Source: CAZEAC01 sp964510065 (lineage in GTDB: Bacteria > Bdellovibrionota_C > UBA2361 > CAIXSY01). From it: a DNA stretch of 28,687 nt. The DNA is taken from positions 1 through 28,687 of the forward strand of contig CAZEAC010000055.1 of NCBI GenBank assembly GCA_964510065.1, written 5' to 3'. The notes below the pieces were generated by a model that saw only the letters and a list, made by a program, of their open reading frames with translations, did not search any database and had not been told where the DNA came from. Shown here piece by piece: positions 1 through 7,452 of the stretch. The position numbers and the translations under genes are program-made. The stretch's first letter is position 1. Every line of letters starts with the position of its first letter.

Positions 1-2113
1 CTTCCGTATGATCTTTGGTCTCGAAGGTCCGCGCAAAAAGATCGGCCTCCATTTCACGCTGCTGATCATGAGACGCGGTAAGCTTCACTACCCGCCGCAC
101 GTAGTAAAGATAGGGACAGGCAAGGTAATCAGAAAAGGCGCTCACCGAAATTGTCTCGATAGGTTTCTTTAAGGGCAGCGGCTTTGGTGGAATTTGGATT
201 GAAGTCGTTTTGGCGGTGGCGAAGGGCAGCACTGCCATGCCGGTCTCATCCTGTCCTTCTGCAGCGCCGAAGATATTGAGCGCCTGACGAGCAAGGGATT
301 TCGAATCTGCATGGTACAGTAAACGGCTTGGAAGAAGCGGATCTCCACGAGAATCCTTGCAGCTTGCGCCGATGAAGGCCACTTTTCGGCTCTTAAGCAT
401 GAGCTGTAAAAGATAGCTGTCACGCGCGAACCTCCAATCGTTATCCGGCATGCCCAGCTCATGGCGAAGTCCGTTCGGAAGGAATTCATCAGCGGTAACC
501 ACCGAGGGAATGACGCCCTCGTTAAAATCCGAAAGCAGCACGATCGGCGCGTCATCGAGTGCAAGCTCCAACCATCCAAGAATTTCAAGAACCGGTTGCT
601 CTTCGAGTGAATTCAACATCTCCTCACGAACCCGCTCGGCAAGTACGCTGAGATAGTTAGCTGGTTGCACCTCAATTTCGAGTGAAGTGGATACATTCTC
701 CAATTGTGAAGTCAGATCGGAATGAAGTTCAATAAGCTTTCGAAATGAGTAGAACTGGGAGTCGCTCGAAAAACTCACTGCTGCCTCAGCCAGGCGGGAA
801 AGCAGTGTGCCAAACTCATGGTGCCATGCCCGAATACTTTTTGTACCAGTGCTCAAAGGCCGGCAAAGCTCAAGCAACGCGCTTCGAATGCTCTCAACGG
901 CCCCGCCCCAGGTTGCGTCGCTCGGCAGAGACGCGCGAACGCTCTCTTGTAGATGCCGCGCTTGATATCGATCGAGGGCAACAAGCAACGTCTTGTCATG
1001 CGTGTTCTTTTCGAGCCAACATTCGACCAGAGGATGTCGTGCCAAAGTGCCTAAGTTTCTGAAAGTCGGCGCGGCTATAAAATCAAGAAGCGCCGCAACG
1101 AACTTTCCCGCGCTGGTCTGATCAAGTGCTACTCCCGAGGCAGGCAACGCCTTTTGACCACAATGCCCTATTTCCGCTGCTATTGCCCCGGCATTTTTCT
1201 CGTCACACGCAGCAATCACGATTTCATCGACGCTGTGCTGCTTTCCAAGTTCTTCCAGCCGTGAAAGAAGCGCGTTGTTCTGAGTTTGTCGATCGCTAAA
1301 AACATGTATCAGCCCCTCGGGAATCTCTCGCTCTTCTGCAAGCCAGAACTGCTGGCGCACTTCGCCACACTCGCCGAACCCCTCGGACTTCGATTGTGGT
1401 GCGCATATAAGGGCGCGAACTTCATGCGGATATGACGCCAATAACCGTGACGTCACCGCGGGAAGATCACAGGTACCGACAAGGACTATTGGCGATTGTA
1501 GCGCGCTCCGATGCTGAGGATTACCAATTGCTAAAAGCTTGGCACGCTCCGGGTCGACACGTCCGGCCTTTTGAAGCTTTTGATCAAATCGTTCGAAAAT
1601 CCTGGTCAAGACCTGCCAGCGCGAGAACTCGCGCTCAGCATCGAGCTTCTCAAGAGCAGCAGGCACGGCATTATAATCGATACCTGCGCCTACAAGTTCG
1701 CGCCACAAGGTATGCAGACGCTTGGCGAGCCCGCACCATCCACGAAAGTCATCGTGCCTTGGGATATCGACGACGAGCGCTGAAAGCTCATCCTTTGGCG
1801 TATCGGAGAGCGTCTGCGTCAGTGCAAGCAAAATTTCAATCTCATTTGCTATTGGAAGCGGCGGTTCGATCAACAGCTCCGAGAGTCGGCCCACGGTTAT
1901 GATCTGGGGTGGAACAAGTAGGAGCTTCTTTCTCCCCGCCTCTTCTGCAAGGAGTTCAAGAAGACGGCGCGCCGCACGGGAAACCGGAAGGACAGCTACA
2001 ATCGATGAAAGATCGCCCGGCGCACTAGTAGAAAACTGTGTGCCGAGAAGATACTCGGCGCACTTCTGTAAAAACGGCCGATCCCAACCCAAAAATTCAC
2101 GTGTCATGCTCAT
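1..2113 (-). CDS. AddB/RecB-like PD-(D/E)XK nuclease family protein, 3' end off window
   Basis: The reverse strand reads open from ATG 2113 (or ATG 2107, same frame; the protein starts MSMTREFLGW) to the window edge, at least 704 residues. It begins with an inactivated-helicase-like region typical of AddB relatives. Near residues 530-610 it has the conserved VLLSDFNEGVIPS strand, FLPNGLRHELG and the ARDSYLLQLML helix. It then enters the classical start of the PDDEXK_1 nuclease domain (ISVSAFSDYLACPYLYYVRR). Proteins of this kind process double-strand DNA ends, usually with a UvrD/AddA-like helicase encoded next to them, which would lie beyond the left edge. The nuclease catalytic residues are outside the window, so activity cannot be judged. 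The family call is from remembered motifs. The exact subfamily (AddB versus a stand-alone RecB-like exonuclease) is uncertain. Confidence 0.82.
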   Translation of the reverse strand, partial: MSMTREFLGWDRPFLQKCAEYLLGTQFSTSAPGDLSSIVAVLPVSRAARRLLELLAEEAGRKKLLLVPPQIITVGRLSELLIEPPLPIANEIEILLALTQTLSDTPKDELSALVVDIPRHDDFRGWCGLAKRLHTLWRELVGAGIDYNAVPAALEKLDAEREFSRWQVLTRIFERFDQKLQKAGRVDPERAKLLAIGNPQHRSALQSPIVLVGTCDLPAVTSRLLASYPHEVRALICAPQSKSEGFGECGEVRQQFWLAEEREIPEGLIHVFSDRQTQNNALLSRLEELGKQHSVDEIVIAACDEKNAGAIAAEIGHCGQKALPASGVALDQTSAGKFVAALLDFIAAPTFRNLGTLARHPLVECWLEKNTHDKTLLVALDRYQARHLQESVRASLPSDATWGGAVESIRSALLELCRPLSTGTKSIRAWHHEFGTLLSRLAEAAVSFSSDSQFYSFRKLIELHSDLTSQLENVSTSLEIEVQPANYLSVLAERVREEMLNSLEEQPVLEILGWLELALDDAPIVLLSDFNEGVIPSVVTADEFLPNGLRHELGMPDNDWRFARDSYLLQLMLKSRKVAFIGASCKDSRGDPLLPSRLLYHADSKSLARQALNIFGAAEGQDETGMAVLPFATAKTTSIQIPPKPLPLKKPIETISVSAFSDYLACPYLYYVRRVVKLTASHDQQREMEADLFARTFETKDHTE

Positions 2114-2231
2114 TACGAAACCTGTGAGGAGTCCAGGCTAGCATAGAACTTGAGAAAGGACGAAGAATCTAATGCTGAGAATCTCACCTGCGGATCCCAC
2201 CGCGGCTCAGCTCCGGCGAGTGGACTGCAAG

Positions 2232-2864
2232 TTAACTCCGCTCTGGCAGAGCTTCTGCCAGCCCAACGGGCGGCGCTTTAGTCGCTTTAAGCCTTTGTAC
2301 AAATTCCTCAGAGAGCGAAAGCGCAAGCCAACATGCACGCTCCAAGTGCGATTCGGCTTCCGCGGGAGCGACCATCGCAAACGCCTTTTCCAGCGGAAGG
2401 GAATCCTTATTTCGATTGGCAAACTGCTGCTGCAATTTTGGTGCAAGCCTCAACGCAAACCATAAATGCTCAATAATATCCTGAGTGATCGTAAGCATAG
2501 ATCGATCTGCTGGATCGGTCGCTTTCGCGCTACAGCTCGCAAGCGCCGCTTCGGCGGAGAACAGGGTGCGTGCGGCTGAATCGATTCTATCAAGAGCTCG
2601 GGCGCCGCTTTCTCTTAGATATCCCTGCCGAAACGCAAAGGCAATTGAAAAGGCCTGGCGTAGCGCGATTGAGAGCGAGTCCCATCCCGAAGCTTCATGT
2701 GCACGCCGGCCTATAAGATCGAGCCCCTCCCAAACCCCTTCAAAAGCAGCCGAAGTTTTTAGCCGAAAAAGCGCGGTGTTCTCTTCGCTTGGAGCAGCGG
2801 CTCGTAGTGAGCCAAGAGCCTCTCGTCGCGCGCTTACGACACTAAAAATTTTGTCGATATCCAT
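2232..2864 (-). CDS. Hypothetical helical protein, 210 aa
   Basis: I do not recognise a family. The ATG at 2864 (MDIDKIFSVVSARREALG) has a GAAGAG purine run a few bases upstream. The protein has no signal peptide or membrane segment and is rich in Ala, Leu, Glu and Arg with amphipathic periodicity, so it is probably an all-alpha soluble protein. It reads in the same direction as the AddB-like gene and ends about 118 bases before it, so the two may be cotranscribed. The opposite strand also has open frames here, but they lack a start site signal and have poor codon structure. No function is proposed. Confidence 0.6.
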   Translation of the reverse strand: MDIDKIFSVVSARREALGSLRAAAPSEENTALFRLKTSAAFEGVWEGLDLIGRRAHEASGWDSLSIALRQAFSIAFAFRQGYLRESGARALDRIDSAARTLFSAEAALASCSAKATDPADRSMLTITQDIIEHLWFALRLAPKLQQQFANRNKDSLPLEKAFAMVAPAEAESHLERACWLALSLSEEFVQRLKATKAPPVGLAEALPERS

Positions 2865-3069
2865 AACTCTTCAATACCGACCTGATCATAGCCGCAAAGT
2901 CATTTTGGACCTACAAATAATTTACCATCTAAAAACGCCTATTCTTTTCTGCATTGAATCTCCCATTGATTCTCTTGGGGAACTTCACAATGGTAGTTAG
3001 GATTAGAAGAATCGAGCTCTCACTCCAGATAAGCAGCCTTCTTTGATTTGCTTGGGGAAAGGATGCCAC

Positions 3070-3112
3070 GGGGCACTGTAACCTACAAAAACCATATTAG
3101 TTACAGCACCCC
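3070..3112. terminator. Stem-loop downstream of the 3123-4016 gene
   Basis: A 13-base arm starting GGGGCACTG is matched 17 bases later by an arm ending GCACCCC, with two wobble or mismatch positions. It sits 10 bases past the stop of the minus-strand gene. There is no U-tract on the minus strand, so it is either a weak or factor-assisted terminator or an mRNA 3'-end stabiliser. Confidence 0.4.
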
Positions 3113-3122
3113 GCGGCGTGTT

Positions 3123-4016
3123 TTACGCTGCAGCACTTTGAAGCTGCAGCTTGCGAAAGGCTTTGCTCCCGACGAGCTTCCTGGTGATGCTCTTTGCCGT
3201 TTCCAAGGCAAACGCACGCAGATCGGCGTAGCCGTCTGCCGAGCGGCTCGTAAATACGAGCTGCTGATGGATGCTCGCCTCAAAAGCGGCGGTTGCATCC
3301 ACAATCTTCCCATGCCTGTCGCGCGCCGGAGGACCGCTGCCGTTTTTGCAGATGGTCCGCAAAACGTTAAGCAGCAGGAGCTGCTTGTTGTAAAGCACCG
3401 ACGCGTAGATGTCGTGCTTCAACGCCTGCAGCCGTCCGCCGACCGACAGCAGGATATCGAGAGACTGCACGAATGCGTCCCCGTAGCTATCGTTATTACG
3501 TCCGACATAGACCGGATCGTCGTCATCGGCAACGTAAAACATGTACATCGGACAGGAATGCCCGAGGTGCGGAATGTTGTTACGCCGAGCGATCTGAATC
3601 GCCACTTTATCGACACCAAGGTCAGTCGACGCGCCATCAGCGATTCCGAGCTTTAAATTCGGAAATTCGCGCGCGTGTTCGATTAACATGCCCATGAGCA
3701 GGTCATCACAGGCGGCAAGATACGCCTCCTCGGTGACTCCCCACTCAGCGCAGTTTCTCGCGCCGATTTTGCTGTAGCCGGTAAGACCGAAGACTACGTC
3801 GACGCCTTTGAAGACGGCGCGCCTTGCTTTCTTGATTTCACCTTCGACGAAGATCCTCTTTCGGCGAAATACTTTTCTGTAGATGCGCTCGTCAATCGAT
3901 GCTCGCGGGTTTTCACAGATTACTCCAGGAAGCCTCGCGAGATGCCTCCCCATGCCACGCACGATATGCGTGTTCTTATGGCGGATAATCTGCCCATCAG
4001 GAGTTAGGTTATTCAT
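3123..4016 (-). CDS. Possible SLOG/LOG-like nucleotide-binding protein, 297 aa
   Basis: The ATG at 4016 opens MNNLTPDGQII. The central region alternates strands and helices in a Rossmann-like order. A Gly-rich turn VVFGLTGYSKIG follows a hydrophobic strand. Later come KLGIADGASTDLGVDKVA and a strand DILLSVGGRLQALKHD. The last resembles the GG-containing loop plus acidic helix of LOG/SLOG proteins, where nucleotides or nucleotide-derived ligands bind. The canonical PGGxGTxxE is not present, so this would be a divergent member. There is no signal peptide. It is a single gene with its own hairpin downstream and a repeat-containing upstream region. Function is unknown and the fold assignment is an inference from motif shape. 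Confidence 0.5.
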   Translation of the reverse strand: MNNLTPDGQIIRHKNTHIVRGMGRHLARLPGVICENPRASIDERIYRKVFRRKRIFVEGEIKKARRAVFKGVDVVFGLTGYSKIGARNCAEWGVTEEAYLAACDDLLMGMLIEHAREFPNLKLGIADGASTDLGVDKVAIQIARRNNIPHLGHSCPMYMFYVADDDDPVYVGRNNDSYGDAFVQSLDILLSVGGRLQALKHDIYASVLYNKQLLLLNVLRTICKNGSGPPARDRHGKIVDATAAFEASIHQQLVFTSRSADGYADLRAFALETAKSITRKLVGSKAFRKLQLQSAAA

Positions 4017-4408
4017 AATAAACTTTCACAACCGAAATTGATTACAGTGCCACCGCAGCCCGCGGGTGCAAGATCCCCCGGTCTGCGATGCAAGTAAGGC
4101 CTACTTCCCTGATAATAATGTGAAAGACAATTCGTTTATTATACTGCGGATTCAATTCTAACTCTCGCCTAAAAGCCTATGGCTATCAGTATGTTACGAG
4201 CAGAATTCGTAACTACTCATTAAGTGTGGGTGGCTTTTTTCGCTACTCTGTGACCTCTGTGTCTCTGTGGTTTTTTTAAGTGTCTAAACCACAGAGACTC
4301 AGAGGTTACAGAGTGAGGGAAAAAATACCCGGGGTTAATGAGCAATTACCAAAATTTCTAATGATATTGCATTTCATGGCGTTCCCTGAGAGAAGGTACT
4401 TAGATTCA
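4017..4408. other. Intergenic region between divergent genes, holding a palindromic repeat
   Basis: This 392-base stretch separates the SLOG-like gene (minus) from the DUF2071 gene (plus). Positions 4209-4349 are one copy of the CTCTGTG palindrome family, described separately. The remaining 190 bases next to 4016 are AT-rich toward 4120-4160 and presumably carry the minus-strand promoter, but I see no convincing -35/-10 pair. The apparent open frame that starts at 4280 begins inside the repeat and is not coding before 4409. Confidence 0.6.
4209..4349. repeat. CTCTGTG palindromic element, copy 1 (141 bp)
   Basis: The left arm contains CTCTGTGacCTCTGTGtCTCTGTGG and the right arm its near reverse complement, centred at about 4275. 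The outer ends are also inverted: GTAAcTaCTCATTAA at 4209 against GTAATTGCTCATTAA read inward from 4349. The inner core resembles copies at 13212-13360, 25572-25724 and the right window edge. The outer end differs from theirs but resembles the palindrome at 12689-12724. Confidence 0.8.
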
Positions 4409-5132
4409 ATGTCCACTTCGCAATCCACTCCCTTTCTTCGCGCCGAGTGGCGCCATCTGCTCATGCTTAATTGGGCGGTTCCTCCCGGGCTGCTCAAGAA
4501 ATACATTCCTGCCGGAACCGAGCTTGATAGTTTCCATGGCATTTTCTATCTAAGCCTGATTGCATTCCGATTTATCGATACCCGCGTTCTCGGCTTTCCG
4601 ATCCCGTGGCATCGAAATTTTGTTGAGGTAAACCTTCGTTTCTATGTAAAGCGAAGAATTAATGACGATTTCCGGCGCGGCGTAGTCTTCATCAAGGAAT
4701 ATGTGCCACGATTCTGGATCGCTGCGATTGCCAATCAGATCTACAATGAAAATTACAAAGCAGTACCGATGAGACACAACCTTCACGAGATTCCGGGCAG
4801 TGTCTCTGTTGAATACTACTGGGNNNNNNNNNNAGCAAAATGCGCTCAGCTGTAAAGCACATGGTTATCCACAGGATCTGCAAGGTGGATCGCTCGAAGA
4901 GTTTATCACCGAGCATTACTGGGGCTACAGCGCTCGTGAGGATGGCAAGAGCATCGAATATCGGGTTGAACACACTCGCTGGCGCGCCTGGGAATCAGCC
5001 CAGCTTTCTATCAATTTGAATCTTTCAAAGTTCGAAGGCGGGCTATTTCACAAAGTGCTCGCTGACCCGCCGTCGTCATATTTTTTGGTCGATGGATCGG
5101 AAGTTTCAGTGTATCCCGGGGAGGCATTTTAA
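4409..5132 (+). CDS. DUF2071 / YqjF family protein, interrupted by assembly gap
   Basis: The start is ATG 4409 (MSTSQSTPFLRAEW), preceded by GAGAGAAGG. Diagnostic family segments are LNWAVPPGLLKKYIPAGTEL, the PWHRNFVEVNLRFYV strand, RRGVVFIKEYVPR, YNENYKAVPMRH, and after the gap FITEHYWGYSAREDG, YRVEHTRWRAWE and FLVDGSEVSVYPG. The family is widespread and its biochemical role is not established; B. subtilis YqjF is the namesake. The ten Ns at 4824-4833 sit in mid-gene and the reading frame differs on either side, so the stated gap length is a placeholder. With the gap allowed for, the gene is close to the expected length of roughly 240 residues and is probably intact. It is monocistronic and ends at TAA 5132. 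Confidence 0.85.
4824..4833. other. Assembly gap of ten Ns inside the DUF2071 gene
   Basis: Ten Ns occur here. The upstream frame ends in SVEYYW and the downstream frame resumes in a different phase, showing that the missing length is not exactly ten bases. Confidence 0.99.
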
Positions 5133-5291
5133 AAGTCCTCACGTCAGTAGTTTCGAAAGTAGCCGAGAAGAGATTCAGCAGCTGCAGTCAGCCCCACACT
5201 ACCATCGACTTCTCACTGCTTCCTGCTGCTGAGTCGTAACGTAGCGAAACCTATAATAAATTCGGGCTAAGAGGTCCAGTACGAAATTTTC

Positions 5292-5321
5292 CTACGAATT
5301 TTTCTTAAGAAATTTTCGTAG
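5292..5321. repeat. Palindrome overlapping the flagellin promoter
   Basis: CTACGAATTTTTC, TTAA, GAAATTTTCGTAG form an almost perfect 13-bp inverted repeat around a TTAA centre. It overlaps the -35 element of the predicted sigma-28 promoter, so it could be an operator or the end of the upstream transcript. Confidence 0.5.
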
Positions 5322-5332
5322 CGAGCCGATCT
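5306..5332 (+). promoter_or_regulatory. Sigma-28 (FliA)-type promoter of the flagellinolysin gene
   Basis: TAAG at 5306-5309, a 15-base spacer, and GCCGATCT at 5325-5332 match the flagellar sigma-28 consensus TAAA-N15-GCCGATAA with the correct spacing. Transcription would start near 5339, about 47 bases before ATG 5386. This supports a flagellin 5' end close to 5386 rather than at 5458. Confidence 0.65.
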
Positions 5333-5385
5333 TTATCACTGGGTAGATCTAGAAGTGTATTTATCCAGTTTTTACAACTAGTTAG

Positions 5386-5457
5386 ATGACTTAGAGCATC
5401 AATACTAATCTGAACGCGAGGGCCACGATTCGCCAATTTGACGCGAACCAGGCCGAC
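5386..5457 (+). other. Missing flagellin N-terminus with an in-frame TAG
   Basis: In the frame of the downstream flagellin, the codons read ATG ACT TAG, then S-INTNLNARATIRQFDANQ-ADL. The INTNL segment is the conserved flagellin N-terminus, normally found within a few residues of the initiator Met. The only in-frame ATG is at 5386, and the TAG at 5392-5394 follows it by one codon. No legal start lies between that TAG and TTG 5458. The segment is therefore either translated by readthrough, by a rare AUC/AUU start, or disabled by a nonsense mutation or a sequencing error. Confidence 0.75.
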
Positions 5458-7083
5458 TTGAATCGCGCCTCCGAGAGGCTTGCAACAGGCCTTCGGATTA
5501 ATCACGCTGGCGACGACGCCGCCGGGCTCGCGATCGCTGAGACGTTGAAAGTCAATCACCATATACTTACACAGGCTATTCGCAACATGGGCGATGGAGT
5601 CTCGATGGTCGCAATCGCCGATGGCGCGCTTTCGCAGATTAGCGCCATCGCCACCCGTGGTGCTGAGCTCGCGCAACAAGCAGCGAACGGAGTATACTCT
5701 ACTGAGCAGAAGCAAGCGCTGCAAAACGAAGCAGTGGCGCTTATCGAGGAGATCGATCGCATTTCTCGTACCACTACATTTAATGACCGGCAGCTTCTCT
5801 ACGGATTCTTATCTTCCACGGGTTCGCAGCAAGATATCCTCACCGGATTAATGTCGTCATGGCTCGAACAGAGCGAGCAGCTTATTAGCACCTACTACGG
5901 CCTCACCGGCGACGGCGCGCCTCTTCAGGTCGTGCTGCAAGACAATATCCCGGCCTACCTTGCCTCGGTTTCCGGAAACCTCAACGGTGCGGGCAAAGTT
6001 GTTAATCAGCAGCTTAATATCGACATCAGTGATTTTGTTCCCGCGACTCTGCCTAATGGTGGCAATGCTCCCTTTTATGACGACCGCATCATCGCTCACG
6101 AAATGGTGCACGCCGTGATGGGTCGCACAATGAATTTCGGAGCGCTTCCCACATGGTTCATCGAAGGCACCGCAGAATTCATTCATGGCGCTGATGAAAG
6201 GCTCTACTCTGACGTTTTCTCAAATGGCGGCTTAGGCGGAGTAGGAGCGGCGGCCGTGGCGAATCAGATTGATCTCGCGTGGACAGGCTCTAGCCTTCAA
6301 TATTCCTCGGGCTACGCCGCAGTTCGCTACCTCCACGACCGCATAGTAACTGCTGGCGGTAACGGCATCATTGATATAATGACCTATCTTACTACTAACC
6401 AGAGTGACGATCTTGATGATGCGCTAATAAATATTACTAACGGTTCGTATGGCGGCGGTCTTGCCGCTTTATATGCAGATTTCAAGACCGGCGGCAATGG
6501 CGCGGCATATATTCTAAGTCTTGAGGCCGTGCAGCTAGTAAATGTTGACACCGGCGCTATCGGCGGTGCCGACGCCGATGGTGGCGCCGTCCGTTCGGCG
6601 ACATCAGTTATTCCTGACATCGTGAATCTCACAAATGATCCACTTACCGGCTTTGCCGAGTCCTTTCCAACTATCAACACCGATGATGGCACCTTTACTT
6701 TTCAAGTCGGACTTCATGGCGCTAACGTGATGTCGATGCAGATGCGTGAAACGAGCAGCGCGGCCCTCAATCTCCTCAATATAGATCTGATCCAAAGCAC
6801 TAACGCGCGCGACGCGCTCGACAGATTCAAAGCAGCGCTCGGCACCATCGCTCGGCTCCGCGGGAGCCTCGGTGCAATCGAGAGCCGATTTGAAACCGCG
6901 ATGCATTTCGTCGGCACCATGGTACAGAATTTTAAAGGCGCGGAGAGTACTATTCGCGACGCTGACGTTGCTGATGAAACTGCGCGCCTTACCAGTGCTA
7001 AAATTCTCACCGAAAGCTCCACCGCCGTCCTTGCGCAAGCCAACGTTTCAAGTGCACGAGCACTGCAGCTGCTTGAGGGATAA
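5458..7083 (+). CDS. Flagellinolysin: flagellin with inserted zinc metalloprotease domain
   Basis: The coordinates are the uninterrupted frame from TTG 5458; homology extends upstream to 5386 (separate entry). Residues 1-115 are the flagellin N-terminal coiled coil (SERLATGLRINHAGDDAAGLAI, ...FNDRQLLYG). Roughly residues 440-541 are the C-terminal D1/D0 arm ending AQANVSSARALQLLEG. Between them lies a metallopeptidase: HEMVH at 214-218 and WFIEGTAEF with E236 as presumptive third zinc ligand and E240 conserved, the M9/gluzincin arrangement. Proteolytic flagellins of this design are known and assemble into filaments with surface protease activity. All catalytic residues are intact. It is single and not in a flagellar operon, and is probably sigma-28 controlled. 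The start codon problem is the main doubt about expression. Confidence 0.85.
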   Translation: MNRASERLATGLRINHAGDDAAGLAIAETLKVNHHILTQAIRNMGDGVSMVAIADGALSQISAIATRGAELAQQAANGVYSTEQKQALQNEAVALIEEIDRISRTTTFNDRQLLYGFLSSTGSQQDILTGLMSSWLEQSEQLISTYYGLTGDGAPLQVVLQDNIPAYLASVSGNLNGAGKVVNQQLNIDISDFVPATLPNGGNAPFYDDRIIAHEMVHAVMGRTMNFGALPTWFIEGTAEFIHGADERLYSDVFSNGGLGGVGAAAVANQIDLAWTGSSLQYSSGYAAVRYLHDRIVTAGGNGIIDIMTYLTTNQSDDLDDALINITNGSYGGGLAALYADFKTGGNGAAYILSLEAVQLVNVDTGAIGGADADGGAVRSATSVIPDIVNLTNDPLTGFAESFPTINTDDGTFTFQVGLHGANVMSMQMRETSSAALNLLNIDLIQSTNARDALDRFKAALGTIARLRGSLGAIESRFETAMHFVGTMVQNFKGAESTIRDADVADETARLTSAKILTESSTAVLAQANVSSARALQLLEG

Positions 7084-7161
7084 GCCATGCAATTTTCTCA
7101 CTTTACATGCTTGATACCTCCTTGCAACAAACGCAGCGTGAATTGGCTATGAAGAAATTAC

Positions 7162-7180
7162 GGCGCGTTGCGCCCTGTTT
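7162..7180 (+). terminator. Weak intrinsic terminator candidate after the flagellin
   Basis: GGCGC-gtt-GCGCC is followed by CTGTTTAT. The stem is short but all GC. It lies 79 bases past the flagellin stop. Confidence 0.3.
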
Positions 7181-7318
7181 ATAGTGAACAACCGAATCAT
7201 ATCTCCACGAACGCCACAATTGCTCCCAGAGGATGCTCCCTACATTGCTATTTTACTCGCAGCGTGGAAACGTCCCCGAGCTCTTTCACTTCCCGCACGG
7301 TAGAAGAACAAAGAATAG

Positions 7319-7348
7319 GCGCAGATCTTCCTTGGGGTAGATCTGCGC
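7319..7348. repeat. Perfect 10-bp inverted repeat hairpin
   Basis: GCGCAGATCT and AGATCTGCGC are separated by a 10-base loop. There is no T-tract. It could be a transcript end, an operator, or a leader hairpin for the gene at 7453. Confidence 0.5.
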
Positions 7349-7452
7349 TAACTCTATCAAAGGTTTTACGTAAGGTTAGCGCTGGCAGACCTGCCTTGTC
7401 TGTCACGCATATTCATTGAGGATACAGGCGCCTCGAAGAAACTAAAAAGCAC

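Larger units (their letters stand above)
7084..7452. other. Intergenic region after the flagellin with two small hairpins
   Basis: No credible gene is seen; the short open frame at 7168-7419 is Cys/Ser/Arg-rich with no initiation signal. It holds a 5-bp GC hairpin at 7162-7174 and a 10-bp perfect hairpin at 7319-7348. Confidence 0.55.

Noticed and set aside
3048..3656. Plus-strand frame of 202 codons
   Set aside because: It is the shadow of the minus-strand SLOG-like gene, and its residues are Arg/Val/His-rich without domain character.
4234..4326. CTCTGTG heptads considered as a CRISPR-like array
   Set aside because: The heptads are tandem and palindromic, without regular unique spacers or cas genes.
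4280..4408. N-terminal extension of the DUF2071 frame
   Set aside because: It starts in repeat copy 1 and shows no family similarity; ATG 4409 has the better start context.
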